Source: Eurosta solidaginis (Eukaryota; Arthropoda; Insecta; Diptera; Tephritidae). Taken from it: a DNA stretch of 64,000 nucleotides. Below the pieces are notes generated by a model. It was not told the DNA's origin. It saw only the letters and a program-made list of their open reading frames with translations, and ran no database searches. Shown here piece by piece: positions 29,492 through 41,111 of this stretch (its first letter is position 1; every line of letters begins with the position of its first letter). The DNA lies in contig NC_090319.1 of assembly GCF_040869045.1 (NCBI RefSeq), positions 53,106,779 to 53,170,778 on the forward strand, written 5' to 3'. The translations under genes were made by a program, and so were the position numbers.

Positions 29492-32400
29492 TTATACTCA
29501 GTTGAGCAGAGCTCACAGAGTATATTAACTTTGATTGGATAACGGTTGGTTGTACAGGTATAAAGGAATCGAGATAGATATAGACTTCCATATATCAAAA
29601 TCATCAGTATCGAAAAAAAATTTGATTGAGCCATGTCCGTCCGTCCGTCCGTCTGTCCGTTAACACGATAACTTGAGTAAATATTGAGGTATCTTGATGA
29701 AATTTGGTATGTAGATTCCTGGGCACTCATCTCAGATCGCTATTTAAAATGAACGATATCGGACTATAACCACGCCCACTTTTTCGATATCGAAAATTTC
29801 GAAAAACCGAAAAAATTCGATAATTCATTGTGAAAGGCGGTTAAAGCGATGAAACTTGGTAGATGGGTTGACGTTATGACGCAGAATAGAAAATTAGTAA
29901 GATTTTGGACAATGGGCGTGGCACCGCCCACTTTTACAAGAAGGTAATTTAAAAGTTTGGAAGCTGTAATTTGGCAGTCGTTGAAGATATCATGATGAAA
30001 TTTGGCAGGAACGTTACTACTATTACTATATATGTGCTAAATAAAAATAGCAAAATTGGATGAAGAACACGGCCACTTTTTAAAAAAAAAATTTTTTTAA
30101 ATTCAAATTTTAACAAAAAATTTAATATCTTTACTGTATATAAGTAAATTAAGTCAAAATTCAACTCCAGCAATGATATGATGCAACAAAATACAAAAAT
30201 AAAAGAAAATTTCAAAATGGGCCTGGCTCCGCCCATTTTCATTTAGTTTGTCTAGAATACTTTTAATGCCATAAGTCGAACCAAAATTTACCAATCCTTC
30301 TCAAATTTGGTAGGGGCATAGATTCTATGACGGTAACTGTTCTCTGTGAAAATGGGCGAAATCGGTGGAAGCCACGCCCAGTTTTTATACACAGTCCACC
30401 GTCTGTCCTTCCGCTCGGCCGTTAACACAATAACTTGAGCAAAAACCGATATATCTTTACTAAACTTAGCCCACGTACTTATCTGAACTCTCTTTATCTT
30501 AGTATAAAAAATGGCCGAAATCCGACTATAGCCACGCCCACTTTATCGATATCGAAAATTACGAAAAATGAAAAAAATGCCATAATTCTATACCAAATAC
30601 GAAAAAAGGGATGAAACATGGTAACTGGATTGGTTTATTGACGCAAAATATAACTTTGGAAAAAACTTTGTAAAATGGGTGTGACACCTACCATATTAAG
30701 TAGAAGAAAATGAAAAAGTTCTACAAGGCAAAATCAACAGCCCTTGGAATCTTGGCAGGAATACTGTTAGTGGTATTGCATATATAAATAAATTAGCAGT
30801 ACCCGACAGATGATTTTCTGGATCACCTGGTCCACATTTTGGTCGATATTGCGAGAACGCCTTCACATATACATCTAGGGGCCACTCGCTTTTAAAACCC
30901 TCATTAATACCTTTAATTTGATATCCATATCGTACAAACACATTCTAGAGTCACCCCTGGCCCACCGTAATGGCGATATCTCGAAAAGGCGTCCACCTAT
31001 AGACCTAATGCCCACTCCCTCTTAAAATGCTCAGTAACACCTTTCGTTTGATACCCATATCGTACAAACATTCTAGAGTCACCCCGGCCCAACCTAATGG
31101 CGATATCTCGAAAAGGCGTCCATCTATAGACCTAATGCCCACTCCCTCTTAAAATGCTCAGTAACACCTTTCGTTTGATACCCATATCGTACAAACATTC
31201 TAGAGTCACCCTTGGTCCACTTTTATGGCGATATCTCGAAAAGGCGTCCATCTATAGACCTAATGCCCACTCCCTCTTAAAATGCTCAGTAACACCTTTC
31301 GTTTGATACCCATATCGTACAAACATTCTAGAGTCACCCTTGGTCCACTTTTATGGCGATATCTCGAAAAGGCGTCCACCTATAAAACCAAGGATTACTC
31401 CCTTTTAAAATACTCATTACCACCTTTCATTTGATACCCATAACGTACAAACACATTCTAGAGTCACCCTGGCCCACCCTAATGGCGATATCTCGAAAAG
31501 GCGTCCACCTATAGACCTAATGCCCACTCCCTCTTAAAATGCTCAGTAACACCTTTCGTTTGATACCCATATCGTACAAACATTCTAGAGTCACCCTTGG
31601 TCCACCTTTATGGCGATATCTCGAAAAGGCGTCCACCTATAGAACTAAGGATTACTCCCTTTTAAAATACTCATTACCACCTTTCATTTGATACCCATAT
31701 CGTACAAACACATTCTAGAGTCACCCCTGGCCCACCCTAATGGCGATATCTCGAAAAGGCGTCCACCTATAGACCTAATGCCCACTCCCTCTTAAAATGC
31801 TCAGTAACACCTTTCGTTTGATACCCATATCGTACAAACATTATAGAGTCACCCCTGGCCCATCCTAATGGCGATATCTCGAAAAGGCGTCCACCTATAG
31901 ACCTAATGCCCACTCCCTCTTAAAATGCTCAGTAACACCTTTCGTTTGATACCCATATCGTACAAACATATTCTAGAGTCACCCCTGGCCCACCCTAATG
32001 ACGATATCTCGAAAAGGCGTCCACCTATAGACCTCATGCCCACTCCCTCTTAAAATGTAACACCTTTCGTTTGATACCCATATCGTACAAACATTCTAGA
32101 GTCACCCTTGGTCCAACTTTATGGCGATATCTCGAAAAGGCGTCCACCTATAGAACTAAGGATTATTCCTTTTAAAATACTCATTACCATCTTTCATTTG
32201 ATACCCATATCATACAAACACATTCTAGAGTCACCCCTGGCCCACCCTAATGGCGACATTTCGAAAAGGCGTCCACCTATATACCTAATGCCCACTCCCT
32301 CTTAAAATGCTCAGTAACACTTTTCGTTTGATACCCATATCGTACAAACATTCTAGAGTCACCCCTGGCCCACCCTAGTGGCGATATCTCGAAAAGTCGT

Positions 32401-33117
32401 CCACCTATAGACCTAATGCCCACTCCCTCTTAAAATGCTCAGTAACACCTTTCATTTGATTCCCATATCGTACAAACACATTCTAGAGACACCCCTGGTC
32501 CACCTTTATGGCGATATCTCGAAACGGCGTCCACCTATGGAACTAAGGATCACTCCTTTTCAAAATACTCATTAACAGCTTTCATTTGATACCCATATCG
32601 TACAAACATATTCTAGAGTCACCCCTGGTCCACCTTTATGGCGATTTCTCGAAAAGGCGCTCACCTATAGAACTAAAGCCCATTCCTTTTTAAAATACTC
32701 ATTACCACCTTTCATTTGATACCCATATCGTACAAACACATTCTAGAGTCACCCCTGGTCCACCTTAATGGCGATATCTCGAAAAGGCGTCCACCGATAG
32801 ACCTAAGGCCCACTCCCTCTTAAAATGCTCAGTAACACCTTTCATTTGATACCCATATCGTACAAACAAATTCTAGAGTCAGCCCTGGTCCACCTTTATG
32901 GCGATATCCCTAAATGGCGTCCATCCATAGAACTATGGCCTACTCTCTCTTAAAATACTCTTTAAAACCTTCCATTTGATACACATGTCATACAACCACA
33001 TTCCAGGGTTACCTTAGGTTCATTTTCCTACATGGTGATTTTCCTTATTTTGTCTCCATAGCTCTCAACTGAGTATGTAATGTTCGGTTACACCCGAACT
33101 TAGCCTTCCTTACTTGT
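29492..33117 (-). mobile_element. R element, long copy, inserted in a LINE
   Basis: On the minus strand it begins ACAAGTAAGGAAGGCTAAGT, then a hairpin GTTCGG-gtgtaa-CCGAAC, then about 17 tandem monomers (33050 down to 30800), then a non-tandem region rich in 'CCACGCCCACTTTT', and ends CAACTGAGTATAA. It carries no convincing coding region. LINE sequence on both sides is contiguous in the protein, so this is a discrete insertion. The superfamily is unknown. Confidence 0.85.
30800..33050 (-). repeat. Tandem array of ~130-bp monomers
   Basis: Each monomer contains GGCGATATCTCGAAAAGGCG, a run about ACCTATAGACCTAATGCCC or ACTAAGGATTACTCC, TTTCRTTTGATACCCATATC and ATTCTAGAGTCACCC (written here as the + strand). 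Two alternating variants differ in the AATGCCC/GGATTACTCC segment. Monomers near both edges are most diverged. Confidence 0.9.
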
Positions 33118-33299
33118 TCAATCTGGTTATTGCTATTTTAACTTCGTCATAATCGGGCGGGGGACATATATTCCATCATCATCGATTGCGGGATCGGGTT
33201 CTTCATCTCTGCGCGGTGAATTGCTGCCTCCATTTAGGAGAGTGTTATGGCTGTCAGCTATCTTAACTAATTTTTTTGCATTCTCCTAGAATTGTGGGT

Positions 33300-34377
33300 A
33301 GGGATTTGTTTAGGGTAGAATCAGTCATTATATCAACCCACCTGATGTGATCTAAGTAGTAAATTGAATATACCTTATTCTTTTGCGTTACCCAACACTA
33401 CCACGGTGTGTCAAAAAAGGAAACAGCTGAGAAATAGAGAATAGAGGTGGGATCGAAAAAAAATTCGTTTGGCTCGGCCATTTTTTTTACCGGCGAATCG
33501 AGACGAAACACAATCTTTTTATTTGAGAGGACACCAATAATTTGGGTAAACCATTAAAGTTTGTATTTTTTTTATAATCCGGTGTTCTGTGCGCCATCAT
33601 CAAAAATTGTGCAAAAAGCTCACCGCAATTGGACTTCTAAAAGTCGCAGCAGCGTTACTGCGCATATATTTGAAGGAAAATTCCATTCCTTTTTATCAAA
33701 GAAAAGGGGCGTACATCGCACCTGTATCAATTCGCTTGTAATATCAAGCAGAGTGCCGCCGCTTGCGTAAGATTCCTTGGCATGAATCTGCCAAACAATT
33801 CGTCATAAAAGCGAAAGTGATTGATAAAGGCGACAAGGGTGAGTGGAAAGACGTTTCACGCAATTTGATAGAAGTTTCATAGTGCACGCTCGCGTCTAGC
33901 ACAAAACAGCAATGATCATGACGGGGTACACGTGCACGTATACTTACAGAGGATTAAGGATGGCCAACCATAATTGGCGGGTTCCGACAAGAAGTGGACG
34001 ATTTTAGAAGCTGATCGCCTACTGCATAGTCTTATATCACCGCCAACACCCTCTCTTTCTCAGATAAAAAAGAAAAGAAAAAGGCGATATATAATGGAAA
34101 CTAACTAAATAATATTTTTTTTTTCATATTCAATTTGAGGCGAAGTTAAGAAAACTGCAAACAACTTTGATTACAACACCAAGTCTAAGCAATTTATATT
34201 CGCCAAATATACTACAAAATTTTATTTAAAAACTGTAAAAGCTATTTTCATAAGTAAATACGAAGAAAGATCTTTAATAAGAGAAGCATACATTTGGATA
34301 TAGGGGTACTCATTTAAGCCAGTAAACAAAATAACAATATTGTAACAATATGGAACTTCACAACATGTTTGCGCAAA
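33300..34377. other. Intergenic, nothing recognised
   Basis: Mixed AT-rich sequence with one 69-codon + strand frame (33561-33770) that shows no domain. It contains TA-rich blocks but no inverted ends that I could pair. Confidence 0.45.
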
Positions 34378-34385
34378 CAACGTTG

Positions 34386-34976
34386 CAGGCATGCTTAACC
34401 AACGAAACGATATCATTTCGTTACGATAATCAACGTTAATAAACGAAACGAAGTCATTTCGTTTCGTTTATTAACGTTAAGATCATCAAATTAACGAAAT
34501 GATTTCGTTTCGTTTTCTGCCATATCAAAACGAAATCAAATCGTTTATGTTGATTATTAATTTCAAACTATGCTGGCAAAGCTGATTGATGGCGGAGTCA
34601 TTAAAGGTGAAAGCATTATCCAAGCTGATTGCAACTTTTCTCATGAATTTTGACAGTACGAACATTTCTCAGAGTATTTTTGACATTACCACCAACGTAT
34701 TACACAAACAAATTACATAGAGTTTGTGTGTGTATGTGCGCTCGTTGTTGCCACCTTACGGCTTCACCATGGCTATAGCATTGCCAGCATAATTCAAACA
34801 TAAAGTATCACGTTTTCGTTAACGTTTTTAACGTTAACGAAAGCTTTTCGTTTCGGTTAAAAACGAGATACAATTTATCTTGATACTTTCTTTATCGATA
34901 ATATTTCGAAGTGTTTCAACGGAAACGGTGGAAATTTTTTGATAAACGATTAGCTTAACGTTAAGGTGCATCCCTG
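34386..34976. mobile_element. 591-bp hAT-type MITE with perfect 8-bp duplication
   Basis: It starts CAGGCATGCTTAACC and ends GGTGCATCCCTG (terminal inverted repeat about CAGG.ATGC). Both sides carry CAACGTTG (34378-34385 and 34977-34984). CAGGGATG-type ends with an 8-bp duplication are typical of hAT elements. Inside, both ends are full of AACGTTAA/AACGAAACGA motifs in both orientations, and 34432-34478 forms a near-perfect 47-base palindrome. No transposase. Confidence 0.9.
34432..34478. repeat. 47-base near-perfect palindrome
   Basis: The arms AACGTTAATAAACGAAACGA... and its reverse complement flank a five-base centre. Part of the subterminal repeats of the hAT-type MITE; such motifs are often transposase-binding sites, which is inference here. 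Confidence 0.85.
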
Positions 34977-35256
34977 CAACGTTGTATAATGTAAGTCCTA
35001 CCCTAACTTAAATTTAGCTATGTATATGCATATGTATATATTTGTAATTGTATATTTTTTTTTCAACAAAAATACTAGAGTACGCAAACTACCGTATTTT
35101 TTTCTGCTTAAATCATTCAAAGCGTGAGTGAACAGTAATCATAGTTTGAAGGATTTTCATTCGTGTTTAACTAAATTTCATTTCCACACCTCGCTTTGGG
35201 GGTGATACACATCAGTGGGGTTTTCTACTTGTAAACAAACGTATGTATATACATAT

Positions 35257-35849
35257 TGTAACGAATTTACTTGCAAATCCTCTTATTTGCAATCCTCTGC
35301 TAAGTTCGAATCACTAAACTGTTGAATAAATAACTCCAATATTGAATGATGGAAAAATGCCCTTTATTAAGTACTTCACAATAACACTCAAACTGTGCAA
35401 CGAATAGCTTAATAACCAAACTGATATCTTAAAGGAAACTGACTTTCAAAATAATAGTGCTATTGCTCGCTAGATATCGTCTTACTCGTAACTGCTTGAC
35501 AATTCAAATTAAACTGAATTACTTCTTACTCGCTGGCGCCGCTTTTATAGTTTACGCTGCATACTTCTAGGCTCTTCGATTTCCAGAAGTTACTAGTTGT
35601 TTCGGCTACAAAATCGCCAGCCACAACTACGTGCACAAATTATTGCTCTCTCTTGTGACAACTCAGATAAGATATATGCATGTATTTGTGCATTGCCGCT
35701 CAGATGTTCGTATACGTACATATGTGTAGACGCAATTATTTATTCGTTTATGTAGATACATAATGATGAATTATTGATGTGCATTCACGTCACTGGTTAG
35801 CATCGCTTAGAGACGATAGCATCGCTCTGTGCTGCTAACATTCGTTACA
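35257..35849 (-). repeat. 3' LTR of Gypsy-type element
   Basis: Read on the minus strand: begins TGTAACGAATG and ends GTAAATTCGTTACA. It contains the R/poly(A)-like AATAAAGGGCAT and is 593 bp, equal to its partner. Seen differences are in the blocks GAAACTGACTTTC (here) against GAAACTTACTTTC, and AATTAAACT against AATCAAACT (+ strand). Confidence 0.92.
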
Positions 35850-35860
35850 CTGCCCTCCAC

Positions 35861-38317
35861 CTAAGTCTGATCGTCCCGATCAGACAAATCTCTCGATCTA
35901 AACGCCGCTAGCATCTCCAAATGAACCACCTTTCTATTTCGTGGTTTCCCAATGGTTTGTATGCGGTAGATGGAATTACTGATCTTCTTCACAACCTTGT
36001 ACGGGCCTTCCCAAATGCACCGAATTTTGGCTGGAACACCTTTCCGCCGGAGAGGGTTGTTTAACAGTACCAAATCTCCCTCCAAGAACCCTTCCGAATT
36101 ATTGATCTCATGGTACCTGTGTTTCATCGTACCACTCAATACCCTGGTTCGTTCCTTTACACTCTGTTGTTTGGCCGATGAACTACTTCGTAGAGCTTGC
36201 GCTGGACGGATTTGCTTTGCATAATCAGTATCGTTCCCACGTTTCCCCACAGTAGTGCGCTCTGGATTGAAACTACCCTCGCATTCCTTCTCGAAAATTC
36301 GTTGTTTCATTTTCCTGCGTCTTTTAGGTTTTGTCAATGCTAGTGTTTCTCTCGCAGGTACTTTTGATTTTGATTTATTTGGCCCATTCGATCTATCAAC
36401 CTTTGCCTTCGACTTTCGTGGTCTTTGTCGAGTCTTTTCCACCAGTACCCGATTACTGCTGAACCCTTTTTCCAAACTAAAGTTAAGTGGCACATCTTGG
36501 TTCTCATAACGCATCACCCTTCTCTGCATATCGATCTTGATGTCATGGTCAACCAAGAAATCTACTCCCAATATAACTTCATCAACAATCTTCGCCACAA
36601 CAAATTTGTGTAGGACCATGACCTTCCCAATCAATACTTCACATATCACTTCTCCCTGAACTTGGTTATACTCGCCAGTGACCGTACGCAACTTTGCTCC
36701 AGGTAACGGTTTTACTCTCCTGTTGACCAAGTCAGATCGGATCAAGGAATGAGATGCGCCCGTATCTACAGTCAGTATTCGTTCTTTGCCATCCACATTC
36801 CCTCTGACGGTAAGACTGCTTGATTTCCTTCCAATTTGCGACACAGATATCACAGGGCATTCAATAGCTGGATCTAGCTCTCTACCTCTTACTCGCTCTT
36901 GCTCATCTCCTCCAGCTTTGCGTTTACGGCCACCCACATTGTTGGAACTATTAGGACCAAGATCGCAATGACGTGCAATGTGACCTGGGTTGCCGCACTT
37001 GAGACATTTAATAACTCCGGCATTCTTCTGTTGAGATCCCTTCAGTGCTTCCAAAATTGTTTCTACCCACTCTGGCCTTTCTACTTCTACACGATGAGCC
37101 TTATATGCTGGTTTACTCAATAGGGCGGCAGTTTCCTGAGTCAATGCATGTGATACCGTTTCAGCAAATGTCAGTTTTGGGTTCGCGTATGTAGCTCGCT
37201 TCGTTTCCACGTCTCGTATGCCATTTATAAAACTCTGGATTTTTACCCTCTCGGTGTATTCCACGGGTGCGTCCGCATTTGCGAGATGAGCCAACCTTTC
37301 AACATCTGAAGCAAACTCCTGCAATGTCTCATTTGCTTTTTGGTAGCGGTTTTGCAACTCAATTTGGAATATCTGTTTTCTATGCTCGCTTCCGTAACGT
37401 CGTTCTACAGCAGCCATCAATGCTTCATAGTTGTTCCGCTCTCCTTCGGGAATCGTCTGTAGGATTTCGGCTGCTGGCCCTTTCAATGCCACGAACAGAG
37501 CTGCAACTTTATCTTCCACATTCCAGTTGTTCACTGCTGCGGTCTTCTCAAACTGTAGCTTAAAGACCTGGAAAGGAACAGAACCGTCAAAGGATGGTGT
37601 TTTTACCTTTGGATTACTCGCTGAAACTGCTGGACGATTTAGTTGTAACTGCTCGATACGTCCTCTCAAAGCATCCACCTCGGCCTCGATTTTATCCTGT
37701 CGACCACTGAAGCCTTCATGAAACTGGGTTAGTTTTTCTTCCATATGCGCTTCCAGTTTAGATGATATACGGGCTTCCTGCTCTTCTAGTTGTGTGGAGA
37801 TCTGAGATGATATCTGTGCTGAAATTTGTGCTGACATTTCCGAAATACGCGTTTCTTGTGCTTCAATCTTTGATGTTATACGTGTCTCTTGGGATTCCAT
37901 CTGTGATGACATATACGTTTTCTGTTCTTCTAGTTGAGATGACATATACGTTTTCTGTTCTTCTAGTTGAGATGACATATACGTTTTCTGTTCTTCCATC
38001 TTGGATGTTAAACGTGTCTCCTGCGATTCCAGCTGAGATGCCACTGTCGATGTTTGAGCAGTTATTGCAGCCAATATCATGTTCAAGTCTGTGCTCGTAA
38101 CTGTCTGCGATGTTTCGTTTTTCTCTTCCATTTTTGTTGTTGTTTCGTCCCCATCAGGATAAAAGACAAACTCGTCGACATCAATTCCTTGCGACTCCAT
38201 TACCTCTCGTAGCCGTGCTTGAAGTTCGATCTTATTGCCAGTTGTATTTAATCCACGGTTTTCCAACTCCTTTTTCAGTTGCTGGATCTTCAATTCACTG
38301 AACTTTGCCATGTCCAA
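35861..38317 (-). CDS. Gag-protease joined to integrase C-terminal tail
   Basis: One intact 818-residue frame. Residues 5-45 look like a SAP-type DNA-binding domain (LKIQQLKKELENRGLNTTGN). Residues of about 75-230 are coiled coil with 11-residue repeats (EEQKTYMSSQL three times). Residues of about 240-410 are a retrotransposon capsid region (LQEFASDVERLAHLANADAP). Then come a zinc knuckle (CLKCGNPGHIARHC), an aspartic protease (VDTGASHSLIRSDLV, and later the GVDFLVDHDI region), a basic linker, and finally a GPY/F module (GDLVLLNNPLRRKG and WEGPYKVVKKISNSIYRIQ), which normally ends the integrase. RT, RNase H and the integrase catalytic core are missing, yet the frame is preserved. It should make virus-like-particle protein but cannot copy or integrate itself. 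Confidence 0.92.
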   Translation of the reverse strand: MDMAKFSELKIQQLKKELENRGLNTTGNKIELQARLREVMESQGIDVDEFVFYPDGDETTTKMEEKNETSQTVTSTDLNMILAAITAQTSTVASQLESQETRLTSKMEEQKTYMSSQLEEQKTYMSSQLEEQKTYMSSQMESQETRITSKIEAQETRISEMSAQISAQISSQISTQLEEQEARISSKLEAHMEEKLTQFHEGFSGRQDKIEAEVDALRGRIEQLQLNRPAVSASNPKVKTPSFDGSVPFQVFKLQFEKTAAVNNWNVEDKVAALFVALKGPAAEILQTIPEGERNNYEALMAAVERRYGSEHRKQIFQIELQNRYQKANETLQEFASDVERLAHLANADAPVEYTERVKIQSFINGIRDVETKRATYANPKLTFAETVSHALTQETAALLSKPAYKAHRVEVERPEWVETILEALKGSQQKNAGVIKCLKCGNPGHIARHCDLGPNSSNNVGGRKRKAGGDEQERVRGRELDPAIECPVISVSQIGRKSSSLTVRGNVDGKERILTVDTGASHSLIRSDLVNRRVKPLPGAKLRTVTGEYNQVQGEVICEVLIGKVMVLHKFVVAKIVDEVILGVDFLVDHDIKIDMQRRVMRYENQDVPLNFSLEKGFSSNRVLVEKTRQRPRKSKAKVDRSNGPNKSKSKVPARETLALTKPKRRRKMKQRIFEKECEGSFNPERTTVGKRGNDTDYAKQIRPAQALRSSSSAKQQSVKERTRVLSGTMKHRYHEINNSEGFLEGDLVLLNNPLRRKGVPAKIRCIWEGPYKVVKKISNSIYRIQTIGKPRNRKVVHLEMLAAFRSRDLSDRDDQT

Positions 38318-38352
38318 GTTGTATTCCCAATCTTCGGAATTTATTCAACAAT

Positions 38353-38370
38353 TCCTCTTCTGACACCAAT
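38353..38370 (-). promoter_or_regulatory. Primer-binding site, probably tRNA-Leu type
   Basis: On the minus strand, just after the 5' LTR, TGGTGTCAGAAGAGGA follows the dinucleotide AT. TGG starts are diagnostic of primer sites complementary to tRNA 3' CCA ends, and TGGTGTCAGAAG fits the 3' end of insect tRNA-Leu as used by some Gypsy clades. The tRNA identity is from memory. Confidence 0.65.
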
Positions 38371-38963
38371 TGTAACGAATTTACTTGCAAATCCTCTTAT
38401 TTGCAATCCTCTGCTAAGTTCGAATCACTAAACTGTTGAATAAATAACTCCAATATTGAATGATGGAAAAATGCCCTTTATTAAGTACTTCACAATAACA
38501 CTCAAACTGTGCAACGAATAGCTTAATAACCAAACTGATATCTTAAAGGAAACTTACTTTCAAAATAATAGTGCTATTGCTCGCTAGATATCGTCTTACT
38601 CGTAACTGCTTGACAATTCAAATCAAACTGAATTACTTCTTACTCGCTGGCGCCGCTTTTATAGTTTACGCTGCATACTTCTAGGCTCTTCGATTTCCAG
38701 AAGTTACTAGTTGTTTCGGCTACAAAATCGCCAGCCACAACTACGTGCACAAATTATTGCTCTCTCTTGTGACAACTCAGATAAGATATATGCATGTATT
38801 TGTGCATTGCCGCTCAGATGTTCGTATACGTACATATGTGTAGACGCAATTATTTATTCGTTTATGTAGATACATAATGATGAATTATTGATGTGCATTC
38901 ACGTCACTGGTTAGCATCGCTTAGAGACGATAGCATCGCTCTGTGCTGCTAACATTCGTTACA
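38371..38963 (-). repeat. 5' LTR of Gypsy-type element
   Basis: The 593-bp partner of 35257-35849, with the same termini. Promoter elements for the element RNA should lie here, but I cannot place the start site. Confidence 0.92.
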
Positions 38964-38967
38964 ATAT

Positions 38968-40180
38968 ATACGTGCAAATGGTCTGCATGAATTCACGATG
39001 AATTATTGTTCGGAATTCATTACAGGTGTGGAAATCGTAATTTAACGGATTTTTTTTGGGTATTTAACCAAACTAACATTGTAAAAGGATACAGATTCTT
39101 TTGAAAAGTTCTTGCGATAAACACTAAGCAAACGTTGATTTTTTTATAAGCTTGAAATAGTCGAAACGGCGTTGCCGAAACGCTTAATTGATATAAACCT
39201 ATAAACCAATTTAAGGAAAGTTTTTTTTTTGCTACTTAGTTTTTATTGAACGACAAGTTTCATTTAGATATCTACAAAATTTCAATAGGAATAGATACAT
39301 AAAATGAAAATAATATATGTATGTAGATCCACACATGAATTTCGGATCTCATACATTCATTGAGAGGAGTGTAGCTGCAATGCTAACGAATCTTAGCAAT
39401 GCTAAGAGATGTTCAATGCAGCTATTCTCTTACATGTGCAACGTTTTTTTTGAAAGATAACTGGAAGAAAAGTTCAATTAAATAGACAAACTGTTTTCTT
39501 GAGTTTTGTTGTTACCATTTACAAAGGGATTCAGAATCCAATTAATTATAATCGTTGCCTCCAACACTTATATACGTTATTTTTTTTTTGAAAGAGTTAA
39601 AGAAATTATTTAATACTGGAAACGCTTTATGTCGCTTCACAAAGCAAGTTGCTTTGAGCCACTTGTAAAAATCTTTATAGTAATGCCTGTACAGAAATAT
39701 AAACGACACAGTAGTTTACATACATAAGGTTATTAAATCATAGTTTTCAAAATAATGAATACAGTGTAGATTATTGTTATGGTCTTGTAAGCCAAATATG
39801 CAGTCGTGAGTTTATTTATTTTGGTTGGGTATGGAAGAGTGCCAGTAACTCTCAATACAAGGTAGGGCAGGGAATTGAGAAGACACTCAGAGGAGTAACG
39901 ACGCCTATCTCCTCCACACGCTGGTGTATATATTTTCCCTTGCTAATGCACACTTTACTTTTGCATCGTTCTCTTTTTTTTTGGATGTGTGTTACGACCT
40001 TCACCTTGAGGTTTTTCATTCCAGTGCTGTAAGAAGTCCGTCCGTTCCTACTATGCCAGTCAATAGAGTAAATAACGGATACCGGCTGTGTGCTTTGTTT
40101 TTTTCGCTTTTGTGCTTTTATCTTGACTCTTTGTCTTTAGGCGGTTTAGTCCGCATAGTGCATGATATATTGTAGTAATA
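38968..40180. other. Intergenic, nothing recognised
   Basis: AT-rich sequence with homopolymer T runs. One 83-codon + strand frame (39924-40175) shows hydrophobic stretches only and no domain. No exons or inverted ends were found. Confidence 0.45.
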
Positions 40181-41057
40181 TACATACGCTCACACTAGGG
40201 TGGATCGCAGCAAGAACCCCGACCTCCCGAGTAACTAAGCCCGGTTAAATCAAGCATGCACGCCCGCTCCGAGCTCCCTAGGTCAGTTGCAGTAGAAAAC
40301 TGATTTGGCGTTTGGTGGGGTATATAACAAGAGCAGAGAAGTATTCCCTCCATAATCTTTTTTTTTTTTTGAAATTTGGTTTAATGGAGGGGACTATAAT
40401 AAAAGTCCCATATTCCAGGTTATTATCAATATTATATGTTTTTTAATTAATGGATTAAATTTCCAGTGTTGTATAGATGTACGTTGAGCTCCACCAGTAC
40501 ACAATGGTAATACCAATTCGGCCAGAACCATGTGTAGCAGCTTGCTATTAGTATTAGACTATCCGTGATTTGTAAAATGGTATTTAAATGGCACCACGCC
40601 AGGTTATATTCAATTTGTCTTCGTATTTAGTGTTATATTTTAAAGAATTTATATTCACTCTAGTTCATTCAATTGTTGGTTTTGTCCAATTGGGGTAATT
40701 ATTTTTCGTTTATTTTATTTTTGTAAAAGTATTTTCGTCGTATCAGGTGTTATATTTTAAAGAATTTATATTTATTCTGGTTATGTGTACATGACTGTAC
40801 ATTAGTATATAATAAGAGTATTTTCAATCCCGTTATTTGTTCTTTTTGCAATAAAATTTGCAGTTAGATGTATGCAATGACACTGCATAGTATGTTAATT
40901 GATCATGCTTTTTCAGCATCAATTATATACACTCCGTTAAATTGTCCCGTTTATTTTCGAGAATTTTATTTTCATTAGTATGTATGTATATGAACATTAA
41001 TTTTCAGTGGCCAGTTGCCAAGTGTCTTTCACGACCCGTTACGATCAATTATGTATG
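40181..41057. other. Probable old repeat, interrupted by the Tc1-like element
   Basis: A phrase of about 30 bases, GTGTTATATTTTAAAGAATT followed by TATATT.A, occurs twice (near 40630 and 40748). The phrase GGC.CCACGCCAG occurs here and again at about 46687, on the other side of the Tc1-like insertion, so the host sequence may be one older unclassified repeat spanning both flanks. Confidence 0.35.
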
Positions 41058-41111
41058 TACACACCTGCTCAAAATAATAGGTACACAGCAGCCCTTCAAT
41101 TTCAAAACAAA

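Larger units (their letters stand above)
27981..33295 (-). mobile_element. RTE-like LINE, RT to 3' end, split by R element
   Basis: Minus-strand LINE with pieces 33118-33295 (region before RT, reading ...PRPDYDEVKIAITRL) and 27981-29491 (reverse transcriptase to tail), separated by the R element 29492-33117. The reading continues across the gap, ITRL then NNKAVGADGLPAELF, which is the expected RTE order. RT motifs: CTNYRGISLLNIAYKVLSSV, YQCGFRPGKSTIDQIF, TKRGFRQGDPLLCDFFN and LLAYADDIDIIS. There are frame breaks near 29050 and 28225. The tail ends in ATTAAGTAAGTAAGTAAT. Confidence 0.85.
35257..38963 (-). mobile_element. Young Gypsy-type LTR element, internally deleted
   Basis: Two 593-bp LTRs (35257-35849 and 38371-38963) differ at only about two positions by eye. 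Flanks are ATAT on both sides (35253-35256, 38964-38967), a 4-bp duplication typical of Gypsy elements with an AT-rich target. On the minus strand the 5' LTR is followed after two bases by TGGTGTCAGAAGAGGAAT (primer-binding site), then a single 818-codon ORF, then a polypurine-type tract GGTGGAGGGCAG before the 3' LTR. Reverse transcriptase, RNase H and integrase core are absent, so it must depend on another element. Confidence 0.93.

Noticed and set aside
30800..33050. Repeat array considered as CRISPR
   Set aside because: Monomers are contiguous 130-bp tandem repeats without unique spacers, in eukaryotic DNA.
37267..38301. + strand frames of 60-112 codons
   Set aside because: Shadows of the minus-strand Gag ORF.
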